Source: Plectrocnemia conspersa
Taxonomy: Eukaryota > Arthropoda > Insecta > Trichoptera > Polycentropodidae
Assembly: GCA_009617715.1 (NCBI GenBank)
Contig: VTFK01000171.1
Span: 806,001-870,000 of the forward strand
Direction: 5' to 3'
Length of the DNA: 64,000 bases
Below are positions 36,854-48,110 of the stretch, in pieces (position 1 is the stretch's first letter; every line of letters starts with the position of its first letter). The position numbers and the translations under genes were made by a program. Below the pieces are notes generated by a model that was not told where the DNA came from, made no database searches, and saw only the letters and a list, made by a program, of their open reading frames with translations.

Positions 36854-37648
36854 TAATTTTAACTATACACTGCTTTATTCTAACACATACACTAAATTAC
36901 ACTATCACTTTATAATTAAAAACATCGAAAGGGATATTATTATAAACGAAAACACTTATTCGACAAAAATGTAACACGACCGTTAATGACCATTGTCATA
37001 TAGCTACTGATTTTTTTTTAAATATTTCGAGATGCATAAACAAGGTTATGCTTCATGTAAACCATAACGATTAAAATGTCGTGCATCTCGGATAAAAAAA
37101 ATATTTTTTATCGAAGGTTGAAAATTTGGCTATTTTTTAAATATTTATCTCTAATTCTAATTATTTTAATGCAAGTTGTTTGTTTATTTTTAGAAAATCT
37201 ATCTCTCATTCCATTTATTTTAATGCGAGAGTGACACGAATGTCACCATTGTGATAATGTTGACCTTCTAAAAGTATAATGTCGATGATTTCAAGTTTAT
37301 TTATATGAAAAATATTATTTAAATTTAATTTATATGTGCCGAATTTACGACATTTTCAAATGACGTTCTTTCGTTGAAAATAGTGAAAAAAAATTATAAA
37401 AGCGGTACAAATTAGTATTCAATGTGCCAACGCGTAATGACTATTAAAATAATTAGCCAATGCAAACATTATTATTTATTAATTATTATGTACATACGAA
37501 AGTATGGCTCCCCATCCCCATTCATACGATACACATATATATTTTGTACTAAAATAAAACGCTGATATTAAATTTATCATTAAATTTGTTATATAATATT
37601 TCATTAAATTGACAAATAATTATCGACTCGACTTGCAATGAATGCGTA

Positions 37649-37700
37649 TTTATAGGGCAGGTATATGACTCGTCAGACTTTTTTATACCTGCCCTATAAA
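37649..37700. repeat. 17-bp perfect hairpin at the tandem junction
   Basis: TTTATAGGGCAGGTATA (37649-37665) and its reverse complement (37684-37700) enclose TGACTCGTCAGACTTTTT. The same TATACCTGCCCTATAAA word recurs at about 38380. Confidence 0.85.
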
Positions 37701-37993
37701 CGACATTTTCAAATGACGTTCTTTCGTTGAAAATAGTGAAAAAAAAATTATAAAAGCGGTACAAATTAGTATTCAATGTGCCAGAGCGTAATGACTAATA
37801 AAATGATTAGCCAATGCAAACATTATTATTTAATAATTATTATGTACATACGAAAGTATGGCTCCCTATCCCCATTCATACGATACACATATATATTTTG
37901 TACTAAAATAAAACGCTGATATTGAATTTATCATTCAATTTGTTATATAATATTTCATTAAATTGACAAATAATTATCGACTCGACTTGCAAT

Positions 37994-38035
37994 GAATGCG
38001 TACAGTTTATGACTCGTCATAAACTGTACGCATTC
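37994..38035. repeat. 20-bp perfect hairpin with 2-nt loop near the palindrome centre
   Basis: GAATGCGTACAGTTTATGAC (37994-38013), TC, then the exact reverse complement (38016-38035). Centre at 38014.5, within about 30 bp of the midpoint of the whole element. Confidence 0.9.
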
Positions 38036-38044
38036 AGGCAGGTA

Positions 38045-38385
38045 TATGACTCGTCAGACTTTTTTTTCCTTTATTTTACCAAAATACCCTTTACAAATAG
38101 TTTCACCGCTGTTCAAGTGCATAGCAATGCATGACATATGTGAATGACACGGACGATACGCACTCGTTTAAAATTATTTTTACGATATTAAAACTTAAAG
38201 TAGTAATTGGTGAATCTGTATTATTTTATAAAATACTTTTTTTATTAGTCTGATATTTAGTTTTAATGTGTTATTACCAAAAACCTAAATTTTTCGCGAT
38301 TTCGTGAATTTCGTGCTTTGTCCATTCCAAAAAAAGGTAGTATTTATACAAATGAAAAAAAAAGTCTGACAAGTCATATACCTGC
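38045..38385. other. Single-copy core of the foldback element
   Basis: Bounded by GACTCGTCAGACTTTTTTTT and AAAAAAAAAGTCTGACAAGTC (inverted). No open frame above 60 codons and no domain. Confidence 0.5.
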
Positions 38386-39189
38386 CCTATAAATGTACGC
38401 ATTTGTTGCAAGTCAAGTCGATAATTATTTGTCAATTTAATGAAATATTATATAACAAATTTAATGAAAAATTCAAAATCAGCGTTTCATTTTAGTACAA
38501 AATACATATGTATATCGTATGAATGGGGATAGGGAGTCATACTTTCGTATGTACATAATAATTAATAAATAATAATGTTTGCATTGGCTAATCATTTTAA
38601 TAGTCATTACGCTCTGGCACATTGAATACTAATTTTTACCGCCTTTGTAATTTTTTTTCACTATTTTCAACGAAAGAACGTCATTTGAAAATGTCGTAAA
38701 TTTGGCACATATAAATTAAATTTAAATAATATTTTTCATATAAATAAACTTGAAATCATCGACATTATACTTTTGGAAGGTCAACATTATTACAAAGGTG
38801 ACATTCGTGTCACTCTCGCATTAAAATAAATCGAATGAGAGATAAATTTTCTAAAAATAAACAAACAACTTGCATTAAAATAATTGGAATTAGAGATAAA
38901 TATTTTAAAACTAGACAAATTGTCAACCTTTGATATTATAAATATTTTTTTGTAATCTGAGATGCACGACATTTTAAACGTTATGAACCTTGAACTCGTT
39001 TGAGCTTGTTTATGCATCTCGAAATATTTAAAAAAAATTCAGTAGCTATGCGTCAACCGTCGCGTAAACGGTTTCGTTACATTTTTTTCGAATAAGTGTT
39101 TTTATAATAATATCCAATTCGATGTTTTTAATTATAAAGTGATAGTGTAATTTAGTGTATGTGTTAGAATTAAGCAGTGTATAATTGAA

Positions 39190-39290
39190 ATTAGTGTTTA
39201 GTTGCAGCGGCGCGGCGTGGCGTCCTTGCCGACGACGCCGCGCGGATGCGCCCCGCCCCTGCTACCCGTCGCGTCAAGGTAATGTCTTTT
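39190..39290 (+). other. GC-rich first-exon-like segment in the right arm of the foldback element
   Basis: Partner of the left-arm segment: GTGTTTAGTTGCAGCGGC, GC-rich leader, short frame MRPAPATRRVK ending at CAAG with donor GTAATGT. Differs from the left copy by in-frame indels, so the short frame has stayed open in both. The two face outward from the palindrome centre. Confidence 0.4.
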
Positions 39291-39981
39291 TATTCATTTT
39301 CTGTTATGTGTCTTTCGAATATAGTTAACCCTTTATGTATTATTACTCGTAAGTCGACAATGTGTCGACATCCGAGTATTCCAAGCGTTGCACTCTTACG
39401 TTGTATTGGAGCTAATTTTGCCAATTTCAATTTATTAATAGTAAAAAAGCTGTGGTAAACACATTTTAGTAATATTCAATTTTCAACTGATGCAAATAAC
39501 TCAATAATCTTCAATTTACGAGTGTAGTTTATTGTAAAATTTTTCATCGGTACATGGTCATTCCGCGCGGTGTTTAGACTCATAACGCTTACTTGACAGT
39601 TTTACGTCGTCAATTATTCCTTTTAACTGATTTTTTCCTTCAATGGGTATCTATATTTTTATGATATGGGATGAAACGGGATTATATGCTCTAATTGTGC
39701 ATAATTGTTACTTAATATTGTGTGTCTGTTATGAAATAAATAGATTATAAAATTTAGTAAGACGGAAAAAAAGAGCGAGATGCAAGCAGAGCTCGCTATC
39801 TCGCTCGCAGTATTCAAATCAGCGATTGACAACTATCGACATTTTTAGCGGCGACTCAAATAATAATTGATTTATTTTTACAAATTATCCATATATTAAT
39901 GGATGTTTAAGGAATTGACGATGAATTTGATATTAACCGTGTTATTATTACTGTGACAGTAATAGTAGTAGGAATGATATC

Positions 39982-41463
39982 TCATAGTAAATCAAATTTC
40001 TCATATGTATGATATTTAATGCGATTCAACGACCTGAACGAACGTTCAACATCAGCTTAGACACGTTCATGCTAAGACTATTTCTACCAATTTTAAATCT
40101 TGTACAAGTTTCAAGTTTTAGAATAATCTTTCAATGTAATCATTTTTTATGATCAATTTAATTATTTTTTAATAAATTCCTAAATATTTTAATATGTCCA
40201 AATATGATTTGAATTTCAAATATCATTAGGGAATAACAGTATTTTCATATTTTCAAGGTATCGGGTTTTGTAATAAGAAATTACATTTCTTGTCTTCCAC
40301 TGGAATTAATATATAATTGTCAATTGAAGTTTGGTAAGTCTTTTTAATAGATTTGATCTTTTCATTAAACAATGTTTCAGAATGTTATAGTGCTTGTTCA
40401 ACTGTTATGTAAGTGTAATTATTTGATTGCAAAACATTTTATTATTCGATTTTAGTAATTATTTTTAATATTTTTCTTAAAAACCACAAGATTTTATGTC
40501 TATTTTTACTATCCAAATTATAATGCCTAGAAATACTAGGGCGATATTCATAGCTAGTTATGGATAAAAAGTACATATTATATATTGTCAAATATTGTAA
40601 ATCTTACAGTATTATTTATAGTAATCTTCTCGTATTATTGCTTTAAGATTCGATTTCGATTTCCGAAAGATATTTAAAATACAGAATTTTTTGAGCGTCG
40701 AGGCGTATCAAAGTCAAGGGTATTTAGTACGGTTTTGTGCTTCGTTATATACACCGTTATACGCGTAAGCTGTACTCGCGAAGATTTTATTTTCGTCAGT
40801 TTAGTAGTTCGATCGCAGTTAATTTATTTCTAGTTAAAATTTATATGCAAATCGATACGGATCCAATCTGTATGTATATTAAATTCATTCCAAACATTAC
40901 TAGCTATTATTAAGAGTATTCAAATTGGATTGAAAGTCTTATTGTTCAATCTCGCCTATGCGACCGTTATGTATAGTTGCGTGATTTTGGCCTATCTTTC
41001 TCGTTATATTTTTTTTTAAATATTAAATAAACATTAAAAAAATGCTAGAAAAACGCGATTTAAGTGAAACTAAGAGAGCGAATATATTTTTTACGACACG
41101 CTGTCGTGACCAATTAATGTGTTTACTAATTTAAACACCCAAACTGATTAAAACACACAAAATACGTGTCATTTAATGAAATACTATGAATATTAATGAA
41201 ATAATAATATTAAAAAACGACCCTTGCCTTGAAAAAGCTGAAAGAGCTACGCCTAGGATTTACCGAGCTAGAAATAGAGTAGCCAGCCGCTTCCCACAAA
41301 ATCCGAAATACAGAGTTCAATCTGATTTTTGGAGGCGACTGCATTTTACAATACGCAGACAAGGCTAAGAGCGTATTATACAAATTCTGTAATTAAAATA
41401 TAATTTATAATACTAATACATTTCTTTAAAAACTAAACGCGTAACTGTTAAATCAGTACAATA
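39982..41463. other. Mixed AT-rich DNA, no gene recognised
   Basis: 40670-40830 is GC-richer and holds TTCGTCAGTTTAGTAGTTCG, a possible initiator context, but no coding exon follows. A 60-codon frame at 41186-41368 has no recognisable domain. Confidence 0.3.
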
Positions 41464-42258
41464 CAGTGGCGTACGGTCCATACATTCGGTAGATGCAGCG
41501 CATGCCTTGGGATTGTAATACGATTTTAAAAATTAAATATTTTTATCATTTATTCATTTTTTTAATTTACGTAATTATGAAACGCAAACGTACAGAAAAT
41601 CGACTACACAACCCCCTCAAGAGAACGGCGTACGCCGACTGAAGAGCGGGCGGGCGTAGTCGATACGCGTGCGCCATACTCGTCGCGAGTGGAATTTGTC
41701 ACGCATGCGCACTTGAACTTTAGCCGTTACACGTCATCGTGTTTACGATCGCTCGCCATCAACCGTTGTATTAACATTTTGAATCTGTCTTTTTTTCGGC
41801 AATTTTTTAAATCTTTTTCAATTAAATATTGACTGTCTGAATTATTATTTATTATTTATTTTTTTAGTGTACCCAAATGAAAGATTTGTTTCATTACTTA
41901 CGACATAAAAATATTAGTTATTTGTCATAACCCTTAATATGGATAAACAGCAAAGCAATGAATGTGGCCTCAACCGCGATGCTAATCTGGAAAATAATTG
42001 CAATTACCTAATTGAATCTTTAATGAAAAGAAGTTTTAGTGGTCTTCCGTTTAATGAAAAGGTAATTATTAATAACAGTCCAAAACCCACATCCTATTTG
42101 AACATCCAATGTTGAGACATTTCAATAGTGAAGTATATGAAAAAATTAAGTTGATTTGTGGATGTGCTCATTTAGCAAAATTATTTTGTTGGCCGTATTT
42201 ATTATTTTCTCAAGAGCTGAATGTCTGGAATAAATTTAGATATAATCATAGAGTAAAG
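41464..42258 (+). pseudogene. hAT-family (ZMYM1/TTF-type) transposase relic
   Basis: CAGTGGCGTACGG at 41464 is a typical hAT terminal start. After about 470 bp of leader, a frame from ATG 41939 reads LMKRSFSGLPFNEK and ends at TGA 42113-42115. The next frame continues directly with HFNSEVYEKIKLICGCAHLA, LFCWPYLLFSQ and NVWNKFRYNH. Together these are the N-terminal TTF-type zinc-finger region of ZMYM1-like hAT transposases, broken by one frameshift. The rest of the protein (DDE core, dimerisation domain) and the 3' end are missing; homology stops at a hairpin at 42247. Confidence 0.8.
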
Positions 42259-42301
42259 AATGTATTTATATATATATATATAATATATTTTTTACTCTAT
42301 G
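42247..42301. repeat. Hairpin ending the hAT relic
   Basis: CATAGAGTAAA (42247-42257) and TTTACTCTATG (42291-42301) flank an AT-repeat core that can itself pair. Possibly a tiny inserted palindromic element or a deletion scar. Confidence 0.6.
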
Positions 42302-42416
42302 GGTGATAACGACTGACTGGTGTTTTGGGACGGATGTGATCCGTGAAATATTCATATACTGTCGAAACGAGTTGATATTTCTATTTATTTGTTTGAAACG
42401 TTCGTTAAAATGAGAT

Positions 42417-42950
42417 CTAAGTTAATTGCGTATGTGATTGGAACCCCACAAATAAATTTAAAAAAATACATATAATAATAAATATATAAATAAATGCAGT
42501 ACTAGTCAGGAAGATATATACTATTTTAAAGAAATAAATCGCCAAAGCAACTACTCGCATCGCACCATTTAACCCCTTCATACCTATCATTGCCAATATC
42601 AGACTACTATATGCTAGCAATCGACCGAAACCTTCGCAGGAAGTATGACTGTACGCGGCCGGAAGTAACAACAAATCACGCAGTTGTCTGGCGGTACGCA
42701 TTGCCAGAAAGTGACCATAAATAATCGGGGAAGTGGTCGAAATCAAGGTGGGGTGGTGTGGGTGTGCTTCGACTCCCTCGACCACTTTCCTGCTCCTCGA
42801 CACGAGCGACATCTGGCGCCAGTTTACTCTGCAACCCGAAACTGGTCAAACGGCGATCTATGTAGGGTAGTATTTAGGCAACAGCACCCTTCCCCCTCCC
42901 ACGCCATCCCCACTTCACCTATCCGCCCATGGAATAATACCTGAGAGTAT
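42417..42950. other. GC-richer block with a 131-codon minus-strand frame
   Basis: The minus frame 42812-42417 includes TARQLRDLLLLPAAYSH and two hydrophobic stretches near its end. It has no recognisable domain, and its last 45 codons lie in AT-rich repeat-like DNA. An 86-codon + frame overlaps it. Could be an exon, an old repeat or regulatory DNA. The block contains GACATCTGGCGCCAG. Confidence 0.3.
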
Positions 42951-43567
42951 TTGTCCAGGTTGTTTGTTTGGACGACCCATTAATTATAGTCAAGCCTCGT
43001 GTATCCCTTGTTTGGACACGGCTCGACGCTGAACTGCAAATATACGCACAAGTAATCATCTGCTGGGTTTTTTAGCCCGATTGATTTTCTTGTTGATTCA
43101 ATGAATTGACACACTTGTGGTAGATACGTTTTAAATCCTTAAAACGGCTACGAAATTTAAGCTGAGTAAGATATACATATATTCAACTGTATCTCTTTTG
43201 ATACGATTAAAATAATAGTTAAATATATGATCTATTAAAATAAATCGAACAGTCCAAAAAGATAATATGGACATTTTTTGTAAGAATTCAGTATGTATTT
43301 TTTCGTACATCAAGTAGTTAAAAATCGCATTTCATACTAAAAATGTATATAAAAAAATTTGGTTAAATTAAATAAAAAAATATAAGAGAAACAAAGTTAG
43401 TTGTTAAATATGTAAATTAATTTAAATAATGTGAAAATAATAAAAAAGCATACTAATCTCTTGAAAATCAATTCATTCGATTAAATAATCAATTGTATTT
43501 ATTTTTTGCAAGATAAGCTTATAATTAATATTCAGTTTATATACCATCATAGAACGTGGATTGCGTA

Positions 43568-43618
43568 GATGTAGCTGATTCAAAGGTGAGGGATGAGAGA
43601 TGTAGCTGATTCAAAGGT
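43568..43618. repeat. 20-bp direct repeat, 31-bp period
   Basis: GATGTAGCTGATTCAAAGGT occurs exactly at 43568-43587 and 43599-43618. Confidence 0.9.
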
Positions 43619-43639
43619 AGATGACTGGTCGTCTCAAGT

Positions 43640-44160
43640 GACTGAAGGGAACTTGAGTTAAACTACGAGCTGATCCGTCTCTGGACAAATACTAGAATAC
43701 GAATACAATGTCATTCGAAGATGAAATAAATATCATCCGTTGACAATGTAGCTTTTATTATGAAATTTCAATCAATACTGAAGCATTTGAAATAGTGACA
43801 TAATAACTACTATTTTTATCTATTATGAACACCGAAGGCTACTTGTACTTTATATCTTATGAAGTATGTGCTTAAATACAAACCTTTATTTCTCTATTAT
43901 TTTATTTATTTCAACTCCATGTCCCTTTTACAGTTTATTTTGAAAATTATGCATTTGGAAATCTCCTGATAATATAAGATATTCATTAGCATATCATATT
44001 TGATTGTCCCTTAAAACTTCTAAGGGTTTTTACTTGCAAAATATTCTACATCCTACTAGTTTTATTCGCTTATCGTAGTTAAATATTATTTCATTATATA
44101 GTAAGTTTAATATATGTGCTTCGCATATTATTGAGTCGCATAATAAAAATAAATATTTTT
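43640..44160. other. AT-rich intergenic DNA
   Basis: Nothing recognised. Confidence 0.4.
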
Positions 44161-44179
44161 ATGTATTTATTATCTCTTC

Positions 44180-44560
44180 TCTATGTATAAAAATAGATGT
44201 GTCTATGTTCCAGCATAGCTATATAGCGCCTTGAAAAAATTTAACCAAACTTGGTACACATATGACATACGATCTGAAAAAAATGCTGTTGGTTTAAATA
44301 TTCCAAGGTCTAGGGATGGGGGGTGATATGTAAAAATAACGAAAACGACCGATATTGGTGTCGAACCCATAATTTTCTGGGTCGCTGAGATGAAAAGTGA
44401 CACTACGAAAGCCGTTTAAGTCTAAGTTACTGCCCCATCGGAATGGGGGGTGAGAAGGGGAGAAAAATAAACTGTTAAAAACGACCGATATTGGTGTCGA
44501 ATCCATAGTTTTCGGGGTCACTAAGATAGTGAATAGTGAGAAATTACTCGTTTGCTGACG
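44180..44560. repeat. Interspersed repeat with a 136-bp internal duplication
   Basis: ACGACCGATATTGGTGTCGA starts at 44345 and 44481, followed each time by CCATA-TTTTC-GGGTC-CT-AGAT. GGATGGGGGGTGA/GAATGGGGGGTGA precede both. The left part (AACCAAACTTGGTACACATATG) has the look of a repeat common in insect genomes. Class not determined; the frames across it are not genes. Confidence 0.6.
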
Positions 44561-46335
44561 CGACGGAAAGACGTCATTATTAACAAAATCTTAACTGTAA
44601 AATCAATCTTTTGTAGTGACTTACTTGTGTCTAAAATATATACGGAAAAATTACTTAAGCTAGTATGTTTTTCCTATAAAAATCAATGGAGATTTCATAG
44701 AATAAATAAAAATTTGTCTTAATATTGAAAGTTTAATTTGAATAATTAAAATTTTTATTTAAAAAATAAAATAATTTTATTCAAAAAATTATAAAATAAA
44801 TACACTATTTTCTATTATTACTATACAATTTAATTATATGCCATGAATTCATTATTTGGCCAATATTTTTTTTTAAATTTGATACAAAAATAGTGTCCAA
44901 AAAAAGTATACTGATTTTATTTTACAAATAAAAAACTGTGTTGCTATGGAATGAAACATATTTTATGGCGTAAATACCACTATTGCAAGATAAGGTTCAC
45001 AAACCATCGAATTTTTAGTCATTTTGGTATTTGTGTTCAAGGTGACTAAATTTTAAGGTTATAATTAATTAATAAAGTTCAAATATATAATTAGTTTTTT
45101 TAGTATGTAGTATTGTTAAACGTAATATATGTTCTTAAAAGGGTTAGAAATAAAATAATTGGTTACGCGCAAAAGAAAATACGCCGCACTAAAAAAAAAA
45201 CAATAAAATAACAATTTCAAGAATCGTAATTTGGTCTTATTATGGGGTACGCGGAATATATGGCATACCCCGCTCTTACGACCTAATTGATCGTCGAACG
45301 ACTGTCGTTAAACGGGTCGTCGTAAAACGGTCTCGCTTTTCTCATTGGAGTTAATAATCTTGAGGTTAAATTAGGGTTTCATTCTCGAAATCACTTTTCA
45401 CGCTATGGAATCACTCAGAGATAGAGACAGGACCAGATTGGTGATTTAAAAATAAATGAGAATATTCTTTCCATATATTCTATAAAATGTGGAAGAAGAG
45501 GAAATGGATAACTGGTGAACTATTTGCAGAATAAGCATTTTAAACTGCGAATGAAGGATATGAAAATCTGACAAAAATGGTGGAGTTGTTACGAAAGTAA
45601 TATATGCAATCTAATACTAGATGCTACGGTAGTGTGTTTTTAGAACTACGCTTATTGCGTTGAATGGTGTACAGGACCGCATCGCATGTGCAGAACAATT
45701 AAAATTGTGTTGGGTAGGGCGTTTATTTTTCTCTTGCTACTTCTCCTGTAACTAAAGGCCGATGCGTTAACGTTGCATTATCGCGGGAGTTGAACCATTC
45801 AAAAACAGATAACATTCAGTTGCGCCGAGAGATATATACGCTTTGGTTTCCTACTTTCGTTAGAGGGCGGCATAATTCAGGGCCGCCCTTGTGCACCCCT
45901 GCAAACGGTTTGGTGAATGGGCCATAAACAGGAACAAGACGTTCTTTGAACCCAAGACTATTAAATTGCACTACGCCCACCTTTGGAAAAAAATCCTTAA
46001 AATCATCAAACTTTAAGAATGTTTAAAATATAAATGATAAGTATAGCATAATTGGGGTATAGATTTTACTTATTCGTGATATTTAAAAAATATCAGGTTA
46101 ATATATTTTTTTTAATTGGTACCTATATATATTACTCACACTTTGAGGGTCTCAGATCAGATAAAAGCGGTCCATACTTTTTCGTGTTTTGCTGAAAAGG
46201 AACAATTTTTCGTCACGCCAATTTTCACTTCCACTCGATTTAAGAATGTTTCGGTTTCATGGCAACTACGTCTACTATTTACACAGTAATTTAGCGTGTT
46301 AGATTTCACAGAATTGTCAGCAGTGTCAGACATGG
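44561..46335. other. AT-rich intergenic DNA with a few mixed patches
   Basis: 45240-45380 contains an imperfect inverted pair GGGGTA...TACCCC and ACGGGTCGTCGTAAAACGG; 45600-45960 is mixed composition. No coding frame or domain recognised. Confidence 0.3.
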
Positions 46336-46339
46336 CTAT

Positions 46340-46407
46340 AAAATAAATACAGGGTGTATACAATGTACAGATTTGTAAAATAAATACAGGGTGTATACAA
46401 TGTACAT
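46340..46407. repeat. Two-copy tandem repeat, 37-bp period
   Basis: AAATAAATACAGGGTGTATA followed by CAATGTACA occurs at 46341 and 46378. Confidence 0.9.
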
Positions 46408-46559
46408 TTTTTTGTTTAATATGTATCTTTGTAAATATGCATATAAAAAATATAGAATCATCAATATCGGGGATAAAGTAATAACTAAATTAAATTATAA
46501 AATATTAATTTTATTTTATATTTATAATACAATAAGATTGTACCCTTCAATACGTGACA

Positions 46560-47010
46560 ACGTTAGATTTTTTAATTTCAAACCCACTCCCCAGGTCAAA
46601 GGCTCTTTTGAAACCGATCCCCCTTTACTCACTTTTGATCTTTGGGAGTATTAGCATATTTTCCAACTATAGCTGCGGCAATAATGCCCCTTCGTCACGT
46701 ACGTTTCCAAAAGTTTTCAGAAGCGATCCAGCACGATCCTGTTCCGATCCTTTGATTTCCTTTATGTCGGCCGCTTTTAAAAGGAAGCGGCATTCCCTGA
46801 CACTAATTTCGTACGTTGGCCGATAGAAATCTTGTATCGCGGCTGCGACCTTCGGAATGCATCATCAGTCACGTTGGGAAGTGAGAGGAGAAGAATCCGA
46901 CGTCGGGATGAAACACCTTCCAGCTAATGGTCCACGCCCCATTTCACCTCGACAAAATAATCTCTGAGTTTTCTCCCCGGCGCGTTTTCTTCTCGTGTAG
47001 TGCGGGAACA
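46560..47010. other. GC-richer non-coding block (candidate regulatory element)
   Basis: Contains GGCCGCTTTTAAAAGGAAGC (imperfect palindrome), GATCCTTTGATTTCC (TCF-like) and CCAGCTAATGGTCC. Frames of 80-90 codons overlap in different phases without a domain. Confidence 0.35.
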
Positions 47011-47344
47011 AAGAAAGTTTTGTCCATTGGCGTCGATGTGGAATTTGTTTTTATTTAGTAATATGTAACACAGTGAAACGAAATTATTTATAACTAACAT
47101 TTCCTGGTTTGCTTCAATTTTATTTGATCCGATTTTCTTCATCCATGTATTATAAAATAAATCGACCATATGCTTTTTTGATGTTAGCCTATGTTTATAT
47201 GTAGTATATATTTATGATTAAGCCACAAGCTAATAAACAGTAATAATATTTTATTTTATGTATATTGGCTTACAATAATATAATAGAGTAAAATAGTACT
47301 TATTTTACATAAATTATTTTTTTTCCTAATAATAGCGCGTTTTT

Positions 47345-47440
47345 ATAAATAAAAACTCGAGTGCCTCTGCCGGGGCTCGAGCCCGCCACTTAAGAGTTAC
47401 TTATCTGACACATTACGGACTACGTTATTCCGTCCTTATA
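47345..47440 (-). repeat. Possible tRNA-derived SINE scrap
   Basis: On the minus strand GGGCTCGAGCCC fits the tRNA B-box/T-arm pattern (GGTTCGANYCC). A weak A-box-like TAGTCCGTAATG lies 39 bp upstream, and an AAATAAAA run follows. It does not fold into a full tRNA, so it is not called a gene. Confidence 0.3.
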
Positions 47441-47689
47441 TTGATAAAGATAAAAAACAGTGTTTTTATAAATTAATATTTATATATTTAATTCAAAATT
47501 ATTTAATGATACAAGTAAAATATTTCATAATTGCTACATAAAATACATTAAAATTAAAAAATGATCAATTTTTTTATAATGAATTTACGATTATAGTTTT
47601 ATCTCTTAGATATATCTTTTCAAAATTCAACTGACTTCTAATTATCTCAGAAGATACAAATGCTTTATTTTATTTGTCTCCGGCATTAG

Positions 47690-48110
47690 TGTAATTTAAA
47701 AACATCTTCCTCTAGAATGCACCTATCCGGCATCAATCATTGTCGAATTCTTCGTGTACGTCCAGCTCGATCTAATTAGATCTCGTATTCTTTCAATTCC
47801 ATGGCAATTTGCCAGCAACGCTCTCGGTGACAAATTTTCAATGGAGATGATTTGTTCTGAATATTATTTTTATTTTTTCCTCATACGCCCATGCGTTCGA
47901 CGACAAAATCGTTCGTGGATATAAACGCACCATTGAATGACACGCTGACAGCCACCAAACTCGACTCTGTCATCTCCAACGCTTCAATCCAATGGAAAAA
48001 ATCTTATTTTGACAAATTGAAGTTCGCCTGGAGACTTGAGGTATTCTATGTGGGTGTAGAAAATCGAAGGAATGGTGTAAAAATAAATATTATTGAAAAA
48101 ATCTATTGAG
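47690..48110 (+). other. GC-richer block with a possible exon
   Basis: From ATG 47891 a 72-codon frame opens with MRSTTKSFVDINAPLNDTLT and reaches RLEVFY; GAG|GTATTC at about 48040 could be a donor. Composition is protein-like but no family is recognised. The first half (47700-47850) has TCTAATTAGATCTC, a homeodomain-like palindrome, and no frame. Confidence 0.3.

Larger units (their letters stand above)
37348..38035. repeat. 353-bp tandem duplication inside the foldback element
   Basis: CGACATTTTCAAATGACG starts at 37348 and again at 37701; the copies run in parallel through TGTACATACGAAAGTATGG and CGACTCGACTTGCAATGAATG. A third copy in inverse orientation lies at 38395-38700 in the right arm. 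Confidence 0.9.
35984..39981. mobile_element. 4-kb foldback element / giant imperfect palindrome
   Basis: GATATCATTCCTACTACTAT at 35984 is mirrored by the reverse complement ending at 39981, and ordered matches continue inward from both ends for almost 2 kb. Examples are ATTACTGTCACAGTAATAAT/..., GTCGATAGTTGTCAATCGCTG, AAAGACATTACCTTGACG and TGACGTTCTTTCGTTGAAA, each found once per arm in opposite orientation. Similarity stops at GATATC on both sides. Being itself a palindrome, GATATC could be a 6-bp target duplication. The arms differ by many substitutions and by an insertion of about 100 bp near 36075-36170, so this is not an assembly mirror artefact. No transposase is visible. It resembles foldback or Galileo-like long-TIR elements, but the family is unknown. 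Confidence 0.88.

Noticed and set aside
37348..38035. CRISPR-like repeat array
   Set aside because: Two 353-bp tandem copies in a eukaryotic transposon-like context; no short regular repeats with unique spacers.
35984..39981. Palindrome as an assembly artefact
   Set aside because: The arms differ by many substitutions and an indel of about 100 bp, which a mirrored misassembly would not produce.
44203..44521. Two minus-strand frames of 66-75 codons
   Set aside because: They span the 136-bp internal duplication of a dispersed repeat and repeat the same peptide.
47345..47440. tRNA gene on the minus strand
   Set aside because: Only a B-box/T-arm-like word is present; no acceptor stem or anticodon arm can be folded.
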